Positions 40,662-53,207 of a stretch of DNA of 64,000 bases are shown here, one piece after another. How positions within the stretch are numbered: the first letter of the stretch is position 1; every line of letters begins with the position of its first letter. A program made the translations under genes and the position numbers. The stretch comes from Paenibacillus graminis (GTDB lineage Bacteria; Bacillota; Bacilli; Paenibacillales; Paenibacillaceae), in assembly GCF_000758705.1 (NCBI RefSeq), contig NZ_CP009287.1:5332001-5396000 (forward strand). Reading direction: 5' to 3'. Below the pieces are notes generated by a model. It did no database searches, was not told where the DNA came from, and saw only the letters and a list, made by a program, of their open reading frames with translations.

Positions 40662-41051
40662 TTGAAAATAACCCTGCCGCACGATATCCCTCTGCTCTTT
40701 TATATTCCGGTAGCTAAAGCGTTTTACCCATTCCCAATTTATTTCCTGCGTCTTGCCGCTCCTGCCCCCTATGACAAGAGCATATCCAGAATCCTCAACT
40801 CCCTGAACGAAAACAACTATTCTTCTATTGATAAAGTGCAGAATGCCACGATTGGAGAACTGAGACGGGTTAGAAATTTCGGTGAAAAGGGACTTGTTAT
40901 TCTTCTTGAGCTCTTGCAAACCTTATCGCAGCAGCCAGAACTAGTACTCGAAACCGATAAGCTTGATGACAGCCTCCGTGTGGAACTGGATCATCTCAAA
41001 CAGGTGATGCCTGTAAGACTGCAGCTGCTGGAGATTGGAATAGAAATATAA
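40662..41051 (+). CDS. Lone RNA polymerase alpha-CTD-like protein
   Basis: 129 residues, TTG start with AAGGAGGTG seven bases upstream. The middle (about 40-86: ISRILNSLNENNYSSIDKV and TIGELRRVRNFGEKGLVIL) matches the RpoA C-terminal domain, whose form is LS.R..N.L.......eL...t..dL...rnlG.ksl. Only that domain is present, with N- and C-terminal helical extensions. It may bind UP-element DNA or activators. Confidence 0.7.
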   Translation: MKITLPHDIPLLFYIPVAKAFYPFPIYFLRLAAPAPYDKSISRILNSLNENNYSSIDKVQNATIGELRRVRNFGEKGLVILLELLQTLSQQPELVLETDKLDDSLRVELDHLKQVMPVRLQLLEIGIEI

Positions 41052-41165
41052 CAATGAGGATTATCCCGACCAAGCTCCTTGAAGAATGTGCCCCGCTTCA
41101 AAAGGAAACCTAAAACAGCTTATGTAAACCTCCCGCTTCTATTCCTTTACAGCCTACATAATAGT

Positions 41166-41190
41166 AAAAACCCCTTGCTAGGCAAGGGGT
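41166..41190 (-). terminator. Terminator of the tRNA pair
   Basis: CCCCTTGC/GCAAGGGG with a three-base loop followed on the minus strand by TTTTT. Confidence 0.85.
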
Positions 41191-41199
41191 TTAGTGAAG

Positions 41200-41273
41200 T
41201 GGGCCCTACAGGACTCGAACCTGTGACCAATCGGTTATGAGCCGACCGCTCTAACCAACTGAGCTAAGGGCCC
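41200..41273 (-). tRNA. tRNA-Ile (CAU anticodon, lysidine type)
   Basis: 74 bases; acceptor GGGCCCT/GGGCCC, anticodon loop CTCATAA with stem TCGG/CCGA. The body (TTAGCTCAGTTGGTTAGAGC) and discriminator A match Bacillus tRNA-Ile2 rather than elongator Met; CCA not encoded. Assigned by pattern, so Met is the alternative. Confidence 0.8.
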
Positions 41274-41315
41274 GGATCTAGGATTCCGTATATACAATGG
41301 CTGTCTGAGAAAATA

Positions 41316-41396
<81 letters not shown>

Positions 41397-41478
41397 TCAG
41401 TAATCATATTCAAACAGCGACAATAGATAATATACATTATATCCGGGTCAAAAGTCAAGGATGATTTTGATTAATGAG

Positions 41479-41643
41479 TCAGGGAAGGAAACGAACCCCA
41501 TACCGGCCCTTGCGCGAACGGTATATTTCCACAAAACGCGGGTCATGGTAGCCGTAGATCCAGCCGTCCTGTTCCAGCCTTTTGGCCAGGCAGCCTGCTT
41601 GAAATCTTGTCCTGAACAGCTTCGCAAAGTATATCCAATTCAT
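41479..41643 (-). CDS. Small protein (54 aa), unknown
   Basis: ATG 41643 with GAGGGG upstream. Aromatic and basic: MNWIYFAKLFRTRFQAGC..., WIYGYHDPRFVEIYRSRKGRYGVRF. Single beta-type domain in appearance. Function unknown. Confidence 0.5.
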   Translation of the reverse strand: MNWIYFAKLFRTRFQAGCLAKRLEQDGWIYGYHDPRFVEIYRSRKGRYGVRFLP

Positions 41644-41778
41644 CGTCCCCTCTTCTCCTTTTCACCAAGTGATGTCTTTCCGCTGTGAAGTTATTATACC
41701 CCGTTTCAGAAGAAAACCTTGGGCCGGACCGGGAAGAGGGGCTGCCAAATTCTGTGTGGGTTTGCTTCAGACAGAAAA

Positions 41779-43738
41779 GGGGCTGTCCCAAAAGTAGATT
41801 TTCTATGAAGGGGGACAGTTCTCTTCATTCTTAAAACCACAAAAAGTGAGCAGAGCAGCGATTCTCCCGTTACTGGAGAATCGCTGCTCTGCGTTCTTGG
41901 TCATTGGCTGCTTGCTTTAGCAGATTATGGGCGAGGGAAAGCCACCCGACTTCGAGGGTCACTTTTTCCATCCCTCGAAGCAGAAATCGCCGGAAGCCCC
42001 GGTTGTTCTTCAGTTGTCCAAACACACTCTCCGGTTCTGTCATCCGGCGCACGGCCAAATCGTAACCTTCTTCACTCCGTAGAATCTCCCGAGCCTGACT
42101 TTGGTACCGCAGCCGTTCCAAACTGACGACCACTTCCCGATTTCCCGTCGTTTTTGTACAACGTTCCTTCAGTAGGCAACCAGCGCAACTTGGGCTACGG
42201 TAATGACGTTTTCTGATTTTATATCCGCTCTCCAACGTTTCCTTGCTTTCTTTGCGGAAATGCAACGTTTGTCCGGCTGGGCATGTCCATGTATCCCCGG
42301 CTTCGTACGTCCAGTTCTCAATCTTTCCGATACTCTCTTTCCAGGCTTTGCTCTTTTCTTTGTGGTAGCTCCCGTATTTGACCACGGCCTTCACGTGTTC
42401 GTTTTCCAAATACGCATAGTTCTCTTCACTGCCGTAGCCTGCATCCGCAATCACCGCCCTCGGAAGCTTCCCCAGGATCTGTCTTGCTTTTTCCAAATGT
42501 GGCTGCAAACAGCGGGTATCGGTGGGTCTTTGGTGTAGACTGTAGGCCAAATAAACTGGTTTTCGGTCCCAATCTGTACATTGTAGCCCGGTTTGAGTTG
42601 ACCATTTCGCATGTGATCTTCCTTCATCCGCATGAAGGTGGCATCCGGGTCCGTCTTACTGAAGCTGTTTCGGTCCCCGAGCAGGGTTTGGTATTGCTCA
42701 TATTTCAGCAGTCTGGGCAGCAGATCCTTGCGGAGCTGCCGAACGGCTTTTTTCAGTGGTTTGTCCTTAGGCTTGTCCAGCAGTTGCGACTCTAGCTCCT
42801 GGGTCATTTGTTCAAGTTTCTCACTACTCATCTCGGTGGGCTCACCTAGTTCGCTCAGGTCTTGGCCGCGGTGTTCCTGTTCTTCTTGTTCCTCCGCAGC
42901 CTCAATGTCGGCAAACAATGTATGTACCTTTTCTTGCAGCTTGGACTTATGTTTACTAACGGCTTTCCCCCAAACAAAGGTGTAGCGATTGGCATTGGCC
43001 TCGATCTTGGTACCATCCACAAAGTAATGCTCCAGAGACACGTATTTTTCGTCAGCCAGAAACTGAAGCACGGCTGTAAATACCGTTTCAAGGACATTCC
43101 TCATTCGCTAGGAACGGAAGCGATTCAGCGTGCGAAAGTTGGGGCGTTGCCGTCCGGCGATCCACATAAAGGGAATGTTCTCCCGTACTGCTTTGGCGAT
43201 TTGACGAGAGGAATACATTCGCTGGGCGTAAGCGTAGATAATGACTTTGGTGAGCATCTTAGGGTGATAGCTGTCGCGGCCGCCGCCGGGGTAAGCCGCG
43301 TCAAAGATGGCGTCGTCTAGCCGATTTATAGCGGCATTCACGACACGAACGAGGTGGTTTTCTGGAATATCTTCTTCTAAATCCATTGGCAGGTAAAGTT
43401 GGTCCATGGTATATTGAATGTACAAAGAAATCGCTCCTTTTGAGATGGTTGGTGGTACTTCCATTTTACCAAAAGGGCGATTTCTTTTGTGATTTAAGAG
43501 AAGAATTTAGAAACTTTTCCCGCTTAAACAGCGGAGAGGACGGACTGATTGTGGAAAAGCGGAAGCGTTCGCCTTGGTCTCCGGATTTTCACCGCTAAGG
43601 GGAATAAAAAAAATCTGGAGAGCACAGCGATTGGAACAACGGTCTGTTCGCGCAGCGTCCACCCAAGTACTCACGTTGATCCTACTTAAAAACAGAGGGC
43701 TATCCCAAGCGCCATTTCATGGCTTTTGGGACAGCCCC
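41779..43738. mobile_element. IS1182-like insertion sequence, degraded
   Basis: Perfect 16-bp terminal inverted repeats GGGGCTGTCCCAAAAG (41779-41794 and complement 43723-43738) enclose a transposase pseudogene. Near the right end an imperfect copy of the repeat (about 43698-43705) can pair with the true end. No clear target duplication was found. It sits 30 bases after the pyrE stop. Confidence 0.85.
41870..43464 (-). pseudogene. IS1182-family transposase, broken
   Basis: Three pieces. N-terminal 118 codons (from 43464) end at an in-frame TAG (43108-43110) where a Glu is expected after NRFRS; reading continues in the same frame from 43104 with '[20 protein letters not shown]', the DDE-type core. 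A frameshift near 42550 after QFIW moves the rest to another frame ([21 protein letters not shown]..., IADAGYGSEENYAYLE, SVFGQLKNNRGFRRF). Transposition in cis is not expected. Confidence 0.9.
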
Positions 43739-43768
43739 TTCGTATGCTTATATTTCTACCTTAGGTTC

Positions 43769-44416
43769 CTACTTCTGCACACCAAACGAAGCCGGATCTT
43801 TACGCCAGGATTGCAGCAGCTCCACATCCGTGTCGGCGATGGTTCCCTGGGCCAGGGCCACATCAATTAAAGTGGTGTAGTTGGAGAGGGTCTGCAGCGG
43901 CACCCCTGCTGCCGCGAACGCTTCAGTGGCGCGGTCCAGCTCATAGCTAAAAATAGCCAGCACGACCAGCGGAATGCCCCCCGCTTCCTGAACGGCCTGA
44001 GCGGCCTTAATGGAGCTGCCGCCAGTGGAGATCAGGTCCTCGATTACGACGACCTTTTGGCCAGGGTTGATTAGCCCTTCGATCTGGTTTTGCTTGCCGT
44101 GGCCTTTGGCTTTGTCACGGATGTATGCCATCGGCAGATTCAGCTTGTCTGCTACCCAAGCAGCATGCGGAATGCCCGCAGTAGCTGTGCCTGCAATAAC
44201 TTCGGCATCCGGGTAGGTGCTGGCGATGGTTTCAACAAAGGCGTCGGCGATGTAGCCCCGGACTTCCGGGAAGGACAAGGTCAGACGGTTATCACAGTAG
44301 ATGGGGGATTTAATGCCGGAGGTCCAGGTAAAAGGGTCCTGCGGGCGCAGGGCTACCGCACCGATCTTCAACAGGTAACGGGCAATTTGTTCACTTTTAT
44401 TCAATAATGGGCTCAT
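43769..44416 (-). CDS. pyrE: Orotate phosphoribosyltransferase
   Basis: 215 residues. PRPP loop [19 protein letters not shown] (about 121-139) and [30 protein letters not shown]. Converts orotate and PRPP to OMP. Last gene of the pyr operon, overlapping pyrF by four bases; a decayed IS follows. Confidence 0.95.
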   Translation of the reverse strand: MSPLLNKSEQIARYLLKIGAVALRPQDPFTWTSGIKSPIYCDNRLTLSFPEVRGYIADAFVETIASTYPDAEVIAGTATAGIPHAAWVADKLNLPMAYIRDKAKGHGKQNQIEGLINPGQKVVVIEDLISTGGSSIKAAQAVQEAGGIPLVVLAIFSYELDRATEAFAAAGVPLQTLSNYTTLIDVALAQGTIADTDVELLQSWRKDPASFGVQK

Positions 44417-45216
44417 GCTTGGGTCATCTCCTCAATAATGGTTAGTGCGGCTTGGCGCGGGTCCGCCGCCGCTGTAATCGGGCGTCCGACGACCAGGAAG
44501 TGGCTGCCCTGACGGATTGCTTGTCCAGGTGTCATCACACGGGACTGGTCATCCAGGGAAGCCCCGGCAGGACGGATTCCCGGTGTCACTGTGCGGAACT
44601 CCGGCCCGCAGGTTGCGGCGATAACCGCAGCTTCCTGCGGAGAGGCTACCACACCGTGCAGACCCGCCCCAGCCGCAAGCTTGGCATAACGCACAACTGT
44701 GTCCGTTACGGTCCCGGCAATGCCGATCTCACCGTTCATCATCTCCTGGGTAGTGCTTGTAAGCTGTGTGACTGCGATAATCAGCGGAATATGCAGCGAT
44801 GGATGCAGACTGACCGCCTTCGCCGCACCTTCGAGCGCAGCAGCCATCATTGCCGTTCCCCCGGCCGCATGCACGTTGAACATATCCACTCCAAGCTTGG
44901 TCAGGCTCTCTGCCCCGCCCCGCACGGTGTTCGGGATATCATGCATTTTGACATCCAGAAAGACAGAATAGCCGCGTGCCTTCAGCTCTCTGATGAAGTC
45001 CGGACCCGCCGCATAAAACAGCTGCATGCCCACTTTCATATAGCATGGAATGCCTTCCAGCTGCCCCATCAATAGTCCCGCCTTCTCTACATCCGGAACA
45101 TCGAGGGCAACCATCAGCCGTCCCGCCATTTGGTCCCGCTTCTCAACTTGTCCGACAGTCTCATGCCCATGCTGTGTGATATTCTGCTCCATTTGCTGAT
45201 CCTCTCCCTTTGTCAT
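44413..45216 (-). CDS. pyrF: OMP decarboxylase
   Basis: 267 residues. Catalytic [10 protein letters not shown] (about 92-101), [11 protein letters not shown] near the start, TPGIRPAG and [14 protein letters not shown] at the end. Converts OMP to UMP. ATG 45216 has AAGGAG nine bases upstream; ATG at codon 9 (AGAGG eight bases upstream) is also plausible, so the first 30 residues are uncertain. Confidence 0.94.
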   Translation of the reverse strand: MTKGEDQQMEQNITQHGHETVGQVEKRDQMAGRLMVALDVPDVEKAGLLMGQLEGIPCYMKVGMQLFYAAGPDFIRELKARGYSVFLDVKMHDIPNTVRGGAESLTKLGVDMFNVHAAGGTAMMAAALEGAAKAVSLHPSLHIPLIIAVTQLTSTTQEMMNGEIGIAGTVTDTVVRYAKLAAGAGLHGVVASPQEAAVIAATCGPEFRTVTPGIRPAGASLDDQSRVMTPGQAIRQGSHFLVVGRPITAAADPRQAALTIIEEMTQA

Positions 45217-45232
45217 CGTCTAGCGCTCCTTG

Positions 45233-45330
45233 CCATGCGGCACCGCATGTACTTTCTCGAACAAGGATGTGCCGGCCAAGGAATTTATCCCCGGGCGCAG
45301 CGGAACGGTCTGCGCTAACGCAAACCGTCC
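45233..45330 (-). other. Two hairpins between carB and pyrF
   Basis: CATGCGG/CCGCATG (45233-45248) and ACGGTTTGCG/CGCAGACCGT (about 45304-45329) in a 155-base gap. No T-run follows, so these may mark mRNA processing or stability rather than termination. Confidence 0.4.
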
Positions 45331-45371
45331 CAGTGGTGCCGCCCCAAAAGGCTGCCTTGTTCATCTTTCAA

Positions 45372-48300
45372 TTATTGTCCGACAAAAGCAGGCATCGACT
45401 GTGACGAGAAGTTGATCGTCTGCAGCATTCTCAGCAGCGCGGTCACCGTATCGAGAGAGGTCATACATACGACACCGTTCTCTACCGCTTCGCGGCGGAT
45501 GCGGAAGCCGTCGCGCTCCGGTGTTTTGCCTTTGGTCAGGGTATTGAAGACGAAGTTGGCTTGACCGCCGCGAATCAGATCGAGGATGGTCGGCTCTCCC
45601 TCATCCAGCTTATTAACGTTCATCACGTTCAGGCCCGCTTGTTCAAGCGCATGTGCGGTACCGCCGGTGGCAATGATTTTGTAGCCCATGGCATGGAAGC
45701 CCTTCATCAGCTCTACGGCTTCAGCCTTGTCTTTGTCCGCTACCGTAACGATGATGGCCCCGGTCGCCGGAATTTTCATACCTGCTCCAATCAGCCCTTT
45801 ATAGAGGGCTTTGGCATACAGTTTGTCGCGGCCCATCACCTCACCGGTAGATTTCATTTCCGGTCCGAGTGTAGGCTCTACTCTGCGCAGCTTGGCAAAA
45901 GAGAACACCGGTACTTTGACTGATACATAGTCACTCTCCGGCCACAGACCTTCTGTATAACCATCTTCTTTCAGCTTGCCGCCGAGAATGGTTTTGGTGG
46001 CCAGATGGGCCATTGGAATGCCGGTCACCTTGCTGAGGAAAGGAACCGTACGCGAAGAGCGCGGGTTGACCTCGATGACATATACTTCATTTTGATAAAT
46101 GACAAACTGGATATTTACCAGCCCGATCGTTTTCAGTTCTTTGGCAATCTTGATGGTGATATCGGCAATCTTCTGCTTCAAACCTTCATCCAGATATTGC
46201 GGAGGATATACGGCGATGGAGTCGCCGGAGTGAACCCCTGCGCGCTCTACATGCTCCATAATGCCCGGGATGACCACGGTCTCACCGTCGCAGATAGCAT
46301 CTACTTCCACCTCTTTGCCCAGCATATAACGGTCAATCAGCACCGGATGCTCCGGATTGACCTTCACCGCTTCAGCCATGTAGCTCAGCAGTTCTGTATC
46401 ATTGTAGACGATCTCCATAGCACGGCCGCCCAGCACATAGGAAGGACGAACCAGAACCGGATAACCGAGCGATTGTGCAGTTTCTACCGCTTCATCGATA
46501 TTGATAACCGTCTTGCCCTTCGGTTGGGCGATATCGAGACGAGCCAGCAGTGCTTCGAATTTCTTGCGGTCCTCAGCTTCATCGATGCTATCCAGGCTGG
46601 TGCCCAGAATATTCACGCCGGCCGCAGCCAGCGGTGCAGCCAGGTTGATCGCCGTCTGTCCGCCGAACTGGACGATGACGCCAATCGGATTTTCCTGAGC
46701 AATAACGTTCATAACATCCTCGAAGAACAGCGGCTCAAAATACAGCCGGTCCGAGGTATTGAAATCCGTAGAGACGGTCTCTGGATTGTTATTGATAATT
46801 ACAGCTTCATAACCGGCTTTTTGAATCGCCCAAACTGCATGAACCGTAGAATAGTCGAATTCGATACCCTGGCCGATACGGATCGGACCGGAGCCCAGCA
46901 CGATCACTTTTTGCTTATCGGAATGAATAACCTCATTCTCTGTCTCGTAAGTCGAGTAATAGTATGGCGTAGAGGCTTCGAATTCAGCGGCGCAGGTATC
47001 CACCATTTTGAATACCGGAACCAGCCCTTGCTGCAGACGCATTACGCGAACATCGGATTCCTTTGTCTGCGCAAGGCCAGGACGTCCCTCTGCACGGATC
47101 TCGGCAATCGCACGGTCGGTAAACCCTTTACGCTTCGCTTGATAGAGTGTTTCCGGCGACAGCGTTTCTTCGCTGCGGATCACCTCTTCAAAATTCACCA
47201 GACCTTCGATCTTCGAGAGGAACCACCAGTCTACATTTGTAATATCCTGAATCTCCTGCAGGCCATAACCACGGCGGAAAGCTTCAGCAATCAGGAACAG
47301 GCGCTCATCATCCGCTTTGTTAAGTCTTGTGCGCAGCACACTGTCTTCCAGCTGTTCTGCACCAGGAAGCCTGAAGCGGTGGATGCCGATTTCCAGGGAA
47401 CGGATCGCCTTGTGAATCGACTCTTCGAAGGTACGGCCAATCGCCATGACCTCACCGGTTGCTTTCATCTGCGTGCCCAGCTTGCGGTTGGCGTAGATGA
47501 ACTTGTCGAAGGGCCAGCGCGGGATCTTGCTGACGATATAGTCCAGTGTCGGCTCGAAGCAGGCATACGTCTGGCCGGTAACCGGGTTGACGATTTCATC
47601 CAGCGTATAGCCCAGGGCGATTTTGGCTGCCATCTTGGCAATTGGATAACCGGTCGCCTTCGACGCCAGCGCCGAGGAGCGGCTGACACGCGGATTCACT
47701 TCAATCACATAATACTGGTAGCTCTGCGGATCAAGCGCAAACTGCACATTGCAGCCGCCTTCGATGTTCAGCGCACGGATGATCTTCAAGGAAGCGCTGC
47801 GCAGCATCTGGTATTCACGGTCCGACAAGGTCTGGCTTGGCGCTACGACAATACTGTCGCCTGTGTGTACGCCAACGGGGTCAAAGTTCTCCATGTTGCA
47901 GACCACGATACAGTTGTCGTTCGCGTCGCGCATCACCTCATATTCAACTTCCTTCATGCCGGCGATGCTTTTCTCTACCAGACATTGGCCGATCGGGCTG
48001 TAGCGGATACCCGCCTTGACGGTTTCCCGCAGCTCTTCCTCGTTGTCGCAAATCCCGCCGCCGGTTCCACCCAGCGTGTAAGCAGGACGGACAATCAGCG
48101 GGTAGCCGATTCCAGCTGCGAAGCCCATGGCTTCCTCCACACTGGTGATGATTGTGCTCTCCGGTACCGGCTGCTCCAGCTCGCGCATCAGTTCGCGGAA
48201 TAAATCACGGTCCTCCGCCTTTTCAATGGATTCCAGCTGTGTACCCAGCAGCTTCACGTTTTCCTGCTCCAATACGCCTGCGCGGGCCAGTTCCACAGCC

Positions 48301-48593
48301 ATATTCAGTCCGGTCTGTCCGCCCAGCGTCGGCAGCAATCCATCAGGACGCTCCTGGCGGATAATCGCGGTCACAAATTCAAGGGTAATCGGCTCGATGT
48401 AGACCTTGTCGGCCATATTCGTGTCAGTCATAATGGTGGCCGGATTGCTGTTGATCAGCACAACCTCCACGCCTTCTTCTTTCAGCGCCTGGCAGGCCTG
48501 GGTTCCGGCATAGTCGAACTCGGCTGCCTGGCCGATGACGATCGGGCCGGAGCCGATGACGAGGATTTTTTTAAGTTTATCGTTCTTTGGCAT
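45372..48593 (-). CDS. carB: Carbamoyl-phosphate synthase large chain
   Basis: 1073 residues, full length: two homologous ATP-grasp halves (about 1-550 and 551-930) and a C-terminal MGS-like regulatory domain. Motifs [18 protein letters not shown] near the start and [17 protein letters not shown] in the second half. Makes carbamoyl phosphate from bicarbonate, ammonia from CarA and 2 ATP. One base separates it from carA. Confidence 0.97.
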   Translation of the reverse strand: MPKNDKLKKILVIGSGPIVIGQAAEFDYAGTQACQALKEEGVEVVLINSNPATIMTDTNMADKVYIEPITLEFVTAIIRQERPDGLLPTLGGQTGLNMAVELARAGVLEQENVKLLGTQLESIEKAEDRDLFRELMRELEQPVPESTIITSVEEAMGFAAGIGYPLIVRPAYTLGGTGGGICDNEEELRETVKAGIRYSPIGQCLVEKSIAGMKEVEYEVMRDANDNCIVVCNMENFDPVGVHTGDSIVVAPSQTLSDREYQMLRSASLKIIRALNIEGGCNVQFALDPQSYQYYVIEVNPRVSRSSALASKATGYPIAKMAAKIALGYTLDEIVNPVTGQTYACFEPTLDYIVSKIPRWPFDKFIYANRKLGTQMKATGEVMAIGRTFEESIHKAIRSLEIGIHRFRLPGAEQLEDSVLRTRLNKADDERLFLIAEAFRRGYGLQEIQDITNVDWWFLSKIEGLVNFEEVIRSEETLSPETLYQAKRKGFTDRAIAEIRAEGRPGLAQTKESDVRVMRLQQGLVPVFKMVDTCAAEFEASTPYYYSTYETENEVIHSDKQKVIVLGSGPIRIGQGIEFDYSTVHAVWAIQKAGYEAVIINNNPETVSTDFNTSDRLYFEPLFFEDVMNVIAQENPIGVIVQFGGQTAINLAAPLAAAGVNILGTSLDSIDEAEDRKKFEALLARLDIAQPKGKTVINIDEAVETAQSLGYPVLVRPSYVLGGRAMEIVYNDTELLSYMAEAVKVNPEHPVLIDRYMLGKEVEVDAICDGETVVIPGIMEHVERAGVHSGDSIAVYPPQYLDEGLKQKIADITIKIAKELKTIGLVNIQFVIYQNEVYVIEVNPRSSRTVPFLSKVTGIPMAHLATKTILGGKLKEDGYTEGLWPESDYVSVKVPVFSFAKLRRVEPTLGPEMKSTGEVMGRDKLYAKALYKGLIGAGMKIPATGAIIVTVADKDKAEAVELMKGFHAMGYKIIATGGTAHALEQAGLNVMNVNKLDEGEPTILDLIRGGQANFVFNTLTKGKTPERDGFRIRREAVENGVVCMTSLDTVTALLRMLQTINFSSQSMPAFVGQ

Positions 48594-48594
48594 G

Positions 48595-49773
48595 TTATAG
48601 GGCTCCTTTCACGGCTTCACGCTGCGGTGTAATAGTTGGTGCCGTGATTCTGGCGTTGGCCGCAAGCTGCGCCTGGCGCGAGCCTGCCGGTGTCTTGGCC
48701 TTGTGATCGGCAATCATCTGCAGGAAACGGTCGAACAAATAGCTGCTGTCATGCGGTCCCGGCGCCGCTTCCGGATGGTATTGCACCGAAAATGCAGGGT
48801 AACGGGAATGTTTCAGTCCTTCAACGGTCTTATCATTGTTGTTGATATGCGTCACTTCAAGGTCGGTCTTCAGCACAGACTCCTCGTTAACCGTGTAACC
48901 ATGGTTCTGGGAGGTGATGAAGCAGCGTCCGCTTTCGAGTTCTTTTACCGGATGGTTGCCGCCGCGGTGGCCGAATTTAAGCTTCTCCGTATCCGCACCG
49001 CAAGCCAGTGCGAACAGCTGATGCCCCAGGCAGATGCCGAAGATCGGATATTCGCCGAGCAGCTCAGAGATCGTCTTCACGGCGTAAGGCACATCCTTCG
49101 GGTCCCCAGGACCGTTGGAGAGCTGAATGCCGTCGGGATTCAGGCGGCGGATCTCATCTGCGGTCACATCATGCGGCACAACAACCACATCGCAGCCGCG
49201 GTTGTTCAGTTCACGCAGGATGCCGGTTTTGGCACCATAATCGACAAGCACGATCCGTTCCTTAGTGCCAGGGCTGTTATAGGTTGCTGTGGTTGAGGTA
49301 CGGGCCACCTGGTTGCGCAGCTCTTCAATGGTCGTATCCCCCATCATTTCCATGAGCTCTTCCACACGCTTATTGGAGGTGGTAAGGATCGCCTTCATGG
49401 TGCCGTAATGGCGGATAATGCGGGTGAGCATCCGGGTATCGATTTCGCTGATTCCGGGGATGCCATATTCCTTCAGCAAGTCGTCTACGCTGTATTCGGC
49501 GCGCCAGTTGCTGGGCACCGCCTCATGGCGGCGCACGACAAAGCCGTGCACGAATGGACGCACAGATTCGAAATCATCGCGGGTGATGCCGTAGTTTCCG
49601 ATCAGGGGGTAAGTCATAGTCACGATCTGGCCGCAGTAGGAAGGGTCCGACAGCACCTCCTGATAACCTGTAATCCCTGTGTTGAAAACAACCTCGCCCG
49701 TCTTCTCGCCTTCCGCACCAAATGCGGTGCCAGTGAACAGCGTTCCGTCCTGAAGCAGCAATCTCGCCTGCAT
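48595..49773 (-). CDS. carA: Carbamoyl-phosphate synthase small chain
   Basis: 392 residues. Class I amidotransferase nucleophile [14 protein letters not shown] (Cys about 243) with catalytic His/Glu in [13 protein letters not shown]. Hydrolyses glutamine and feeds ammonia to CarB. The C-terminus extends about 25 residues beyond the usual end with an Ala-rich stretch. Confidence 0.97.
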   Translation of the reverse strand: MQARLLLQDGTLFTGTAFGAEGEKTGEVVFNTGITGYQEVLSDPSYCGQIVTMTYPLIGNYGITRDDFESVRPFVHGFVVRRHEAVPSNWRAEYSVDDLLKEYGIPGISEIDTRMLTRIIRHYGTMKAILTTSNKRVEELMEMMGDTTIEELRNQVARTSTTATYNSPGTKERIVLVDYGAKTGILRELNNRGCDVVVVPHDVTADEIRRLNPDGIQLSNGPGDPKDVPYAVKTISELLGEYPIFGICLGHQLFALACGADTEKLKFGHRGGNHPVKELESGRCFITSQNHGYTVNEESVLKTDLEVTHINNNDKTVEGLKHSRYPAFSVQYHPEAAPGPHDSSYLFDRFLQMIADHKAKTPAGSRQAQLAANARITAPTITPQREAVKGAL

Positions 49774-49904
49774 TTCCTTCCACTCCTTCTTGTTTCTGTA
49801 GTCTGGTTCTTATGTCTTGCCTGGATTTTCGGAGCAAGCGCGCGAAAATGCCGCCGTATGTCAACCTGCCCCCATACAGCCGGCAGCTTCGCCCTACCCG
49901 TCCG

Positions 49905-51179
49905 TTATTCTTCAGTCCATACAGCTGTGCCGTTTACCCATGTCTTGACCGGCCAGCCTTTAAGCTTCCATCCGCCAAAAGGTGTATTGCGACCTTTGCT
50001 GGCAAACGAAGCGGGTTCTACTTCCTTTTCTTCTGTAAGATCAATCAGTGTCAGGTCCGCTGGAGCGCCAACCTTGAGGCTGCCTGTATTCAGCCGGAAT
50101 ACCCGGGCCGGATCAGCCGTCATGCGCTGTACCAAAAACGACAGGTCCCATTTGCCGGCAGCGACAAAAGCGGTATACAGCAGCGGGAACGCTGTCTCGA
50201 AGCCCACGATGCCGAAAGGCGCAAGCTGCATGCCTTTGGCCTTCTCCTCTTCACTGTGCGGTGCATGGTCCGTGACGATGATGTCGATCGTTCCATCGAG
50301 CAGACCGGCGATGCAGGCCTCCACATCACGGCGCGAGCGCAGCGGCGGGTTCATTTTCCAATTGGCGTCCAGCCCCGGAATGTCTTCTTCTGAGAGCAGC
50401 AGATGATGCGGGCATACCTCCGCGGTCACTTTGATGCCGATTTCCTTAGCCTGGCGGATGAGCCGTACCGATTGCTCTGTGCTGACATGGCAGACATGGT
50501 AGTGTACCCCGGTTGCTTCAGCGAGCAGAATATCACGTCCGACATGAATAGCCTCCGATTCATTCGGAATCCCCTTCAATCCGTGCTTGGCGGCAAAAGT
50601 GCCTTCGGCTACCGCGCAGCCCTCAACCAGCGAGTTGTCTTCACAGTGGGCAATAACGGGCATATCCAGGCCTGCCGCGATCTTCATCGCATCCTTCATC
50701 ATCTGGGCGCTCTGTACACCCACACCGTCATCCGTGAAGCCAATCGCTCCAGCCTCTTTCAAGGCGGCAAAATCAGTCAGCTCGCGTCCAAGCTCATTCT
50801 TCGTAATTGCTGCATACGGCAGCACCTTCACCAGTCCGGCTTCAGCGGCTTTATCCTTCACGAACTGTACAATTTCCGGACTGTCCGTTACAGGACGGGT
50901 ATTCGGCATGCAGGCGATTGTAGTGAATCCGCCTTTTGCTGCTGAACGTGCCCCAGTTTCTATGGTTTCCTTATGCTCAAAACCGGGCTCACGCAGATGC
51001 ACATGCATATCGATCAGCCCCGGAATCAGCAGCTTGCCTTCCGCTTCAATGATTTCCCCGGCTTCATCCACAGCCTCGTTATCATTCTTGATCGCTGAGA
51101 TAACTCCATCCTGCACTACGATATGTTTGCGCTCTAGCACGCCTTCCCCATTCAGTACACTGGCGTTCTTGATGATCAC
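49905..51179 (-). CDS. pyrC: Dihydroorotase
   Basis: 424 residues, class I type. DMHVHLREPG (about 57-66) zinc ligands, GFTTIACMPNT, DHAPHSEEEKA (about 304-314). Third pathway step. 131 bases before carA hold no gene; 108 bases separate it from pyrB. Confidence 0.96.
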   Translation of the reverse strand: MIIKNASVLNGEGVLERKHIVVQDGVISAIKNDNEAVDEAGEIIEAEGKLLIPGLIDMHVHLREPGFEHKETIETGARSAAKGGFTTIACMPNTRPVTDSPEIVQFVKDKAAEAGLVKVLPYAAITKNELGRELTDFAALKEAGAIGFTDDGVGVQSAQMMKDAMKIAAGLDMPVIAHCEDNSLVEGCAVAEGTFAAKHGLKGIPNESEAIHVGRDILLAEATGVHYHVCHVSTEQSVRLIRQAKEIGIKVTAEVCPHHLLLSEEDIPGLDANWKMNPPLRSRRDVEACIAGLLDGTIDIIVTDHAPHSEEEKAKGMQLAPFGIVGFETAFPLLYTAFVAAGKWDLSFLVQRMTADPARVFRLNTGSLKVGAPADLTLIDLTEEKEVEPASFASKGRNTPFGGWKLKGWPVKTWVNGTAVWTEE

Positions 51180-51287
51180 GGTTATGATTCTCCTTTTACC
51201 CGCAGGCGTTCGGCCGCGAGATCTGTAGTTATTATATAATAAAAATTCATCTTTGTGTATAATTATTAAAGGGATTGTGTCAGGTTT

Positions 51288-52990
<1,703 letters not shown>

Positions 52991-53010
52991 GCGCATATTC
53001 AACTACGAGA

Positions 53011-53039
53011 ATTATGACAGATGTTATGGCGTGTGTCAA
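53011..53039 (-). promoter_or_regulatory. pyr operon promoter
   Basis: TTGACA (53039-53034), 17 bases, CATAAT (53016-53011), about 20 bases before the PyrR site begins. Confidence 0.85.
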
Positions 53040-53148
53040 ATGAGGATGGAACAAAAAAAAACTGTTGTTATGGTGAAAGGCGTAACTCCGGGGAAAGTTT
53101 GGACTTCCGGCCGCTGTCTAAGCAGTAATTCACTCATTAGCAACTATC

Positions 53149-53181
53149 CAAAAAAGCCGCCGCAGGTTTCTCCGCGGCAGC
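53149..53181 (-). terminator. Terminator after dapL
   Basis: GCCGC/GCGGC stem on the minus strand followed by TTTTTT, 30 bases after the dapL stop. Confidence 0.8.
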
Positions 53182-53207
53182 CTCAATAAAACCACATCTA
53201 AACTAAA

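Noticed and set aside
43500..43720. Separate gene at the right side of the IS
   Set aside because: Short frames without ribosome sites between the transposase start and the inverted repeat; treated as IS end sequence.
45217..45371. Possible gene or attenuator between carB and pyrF
   Set aside because: Only two hairpins without T-run or PyrR-site sequence; no start codon with ribosome site.
46005..48203. 732-codon open frame antisense to carB
   Set aside because: carB is certain on the other strand; the frame is a codon-usage shadow with no recognisable domain.
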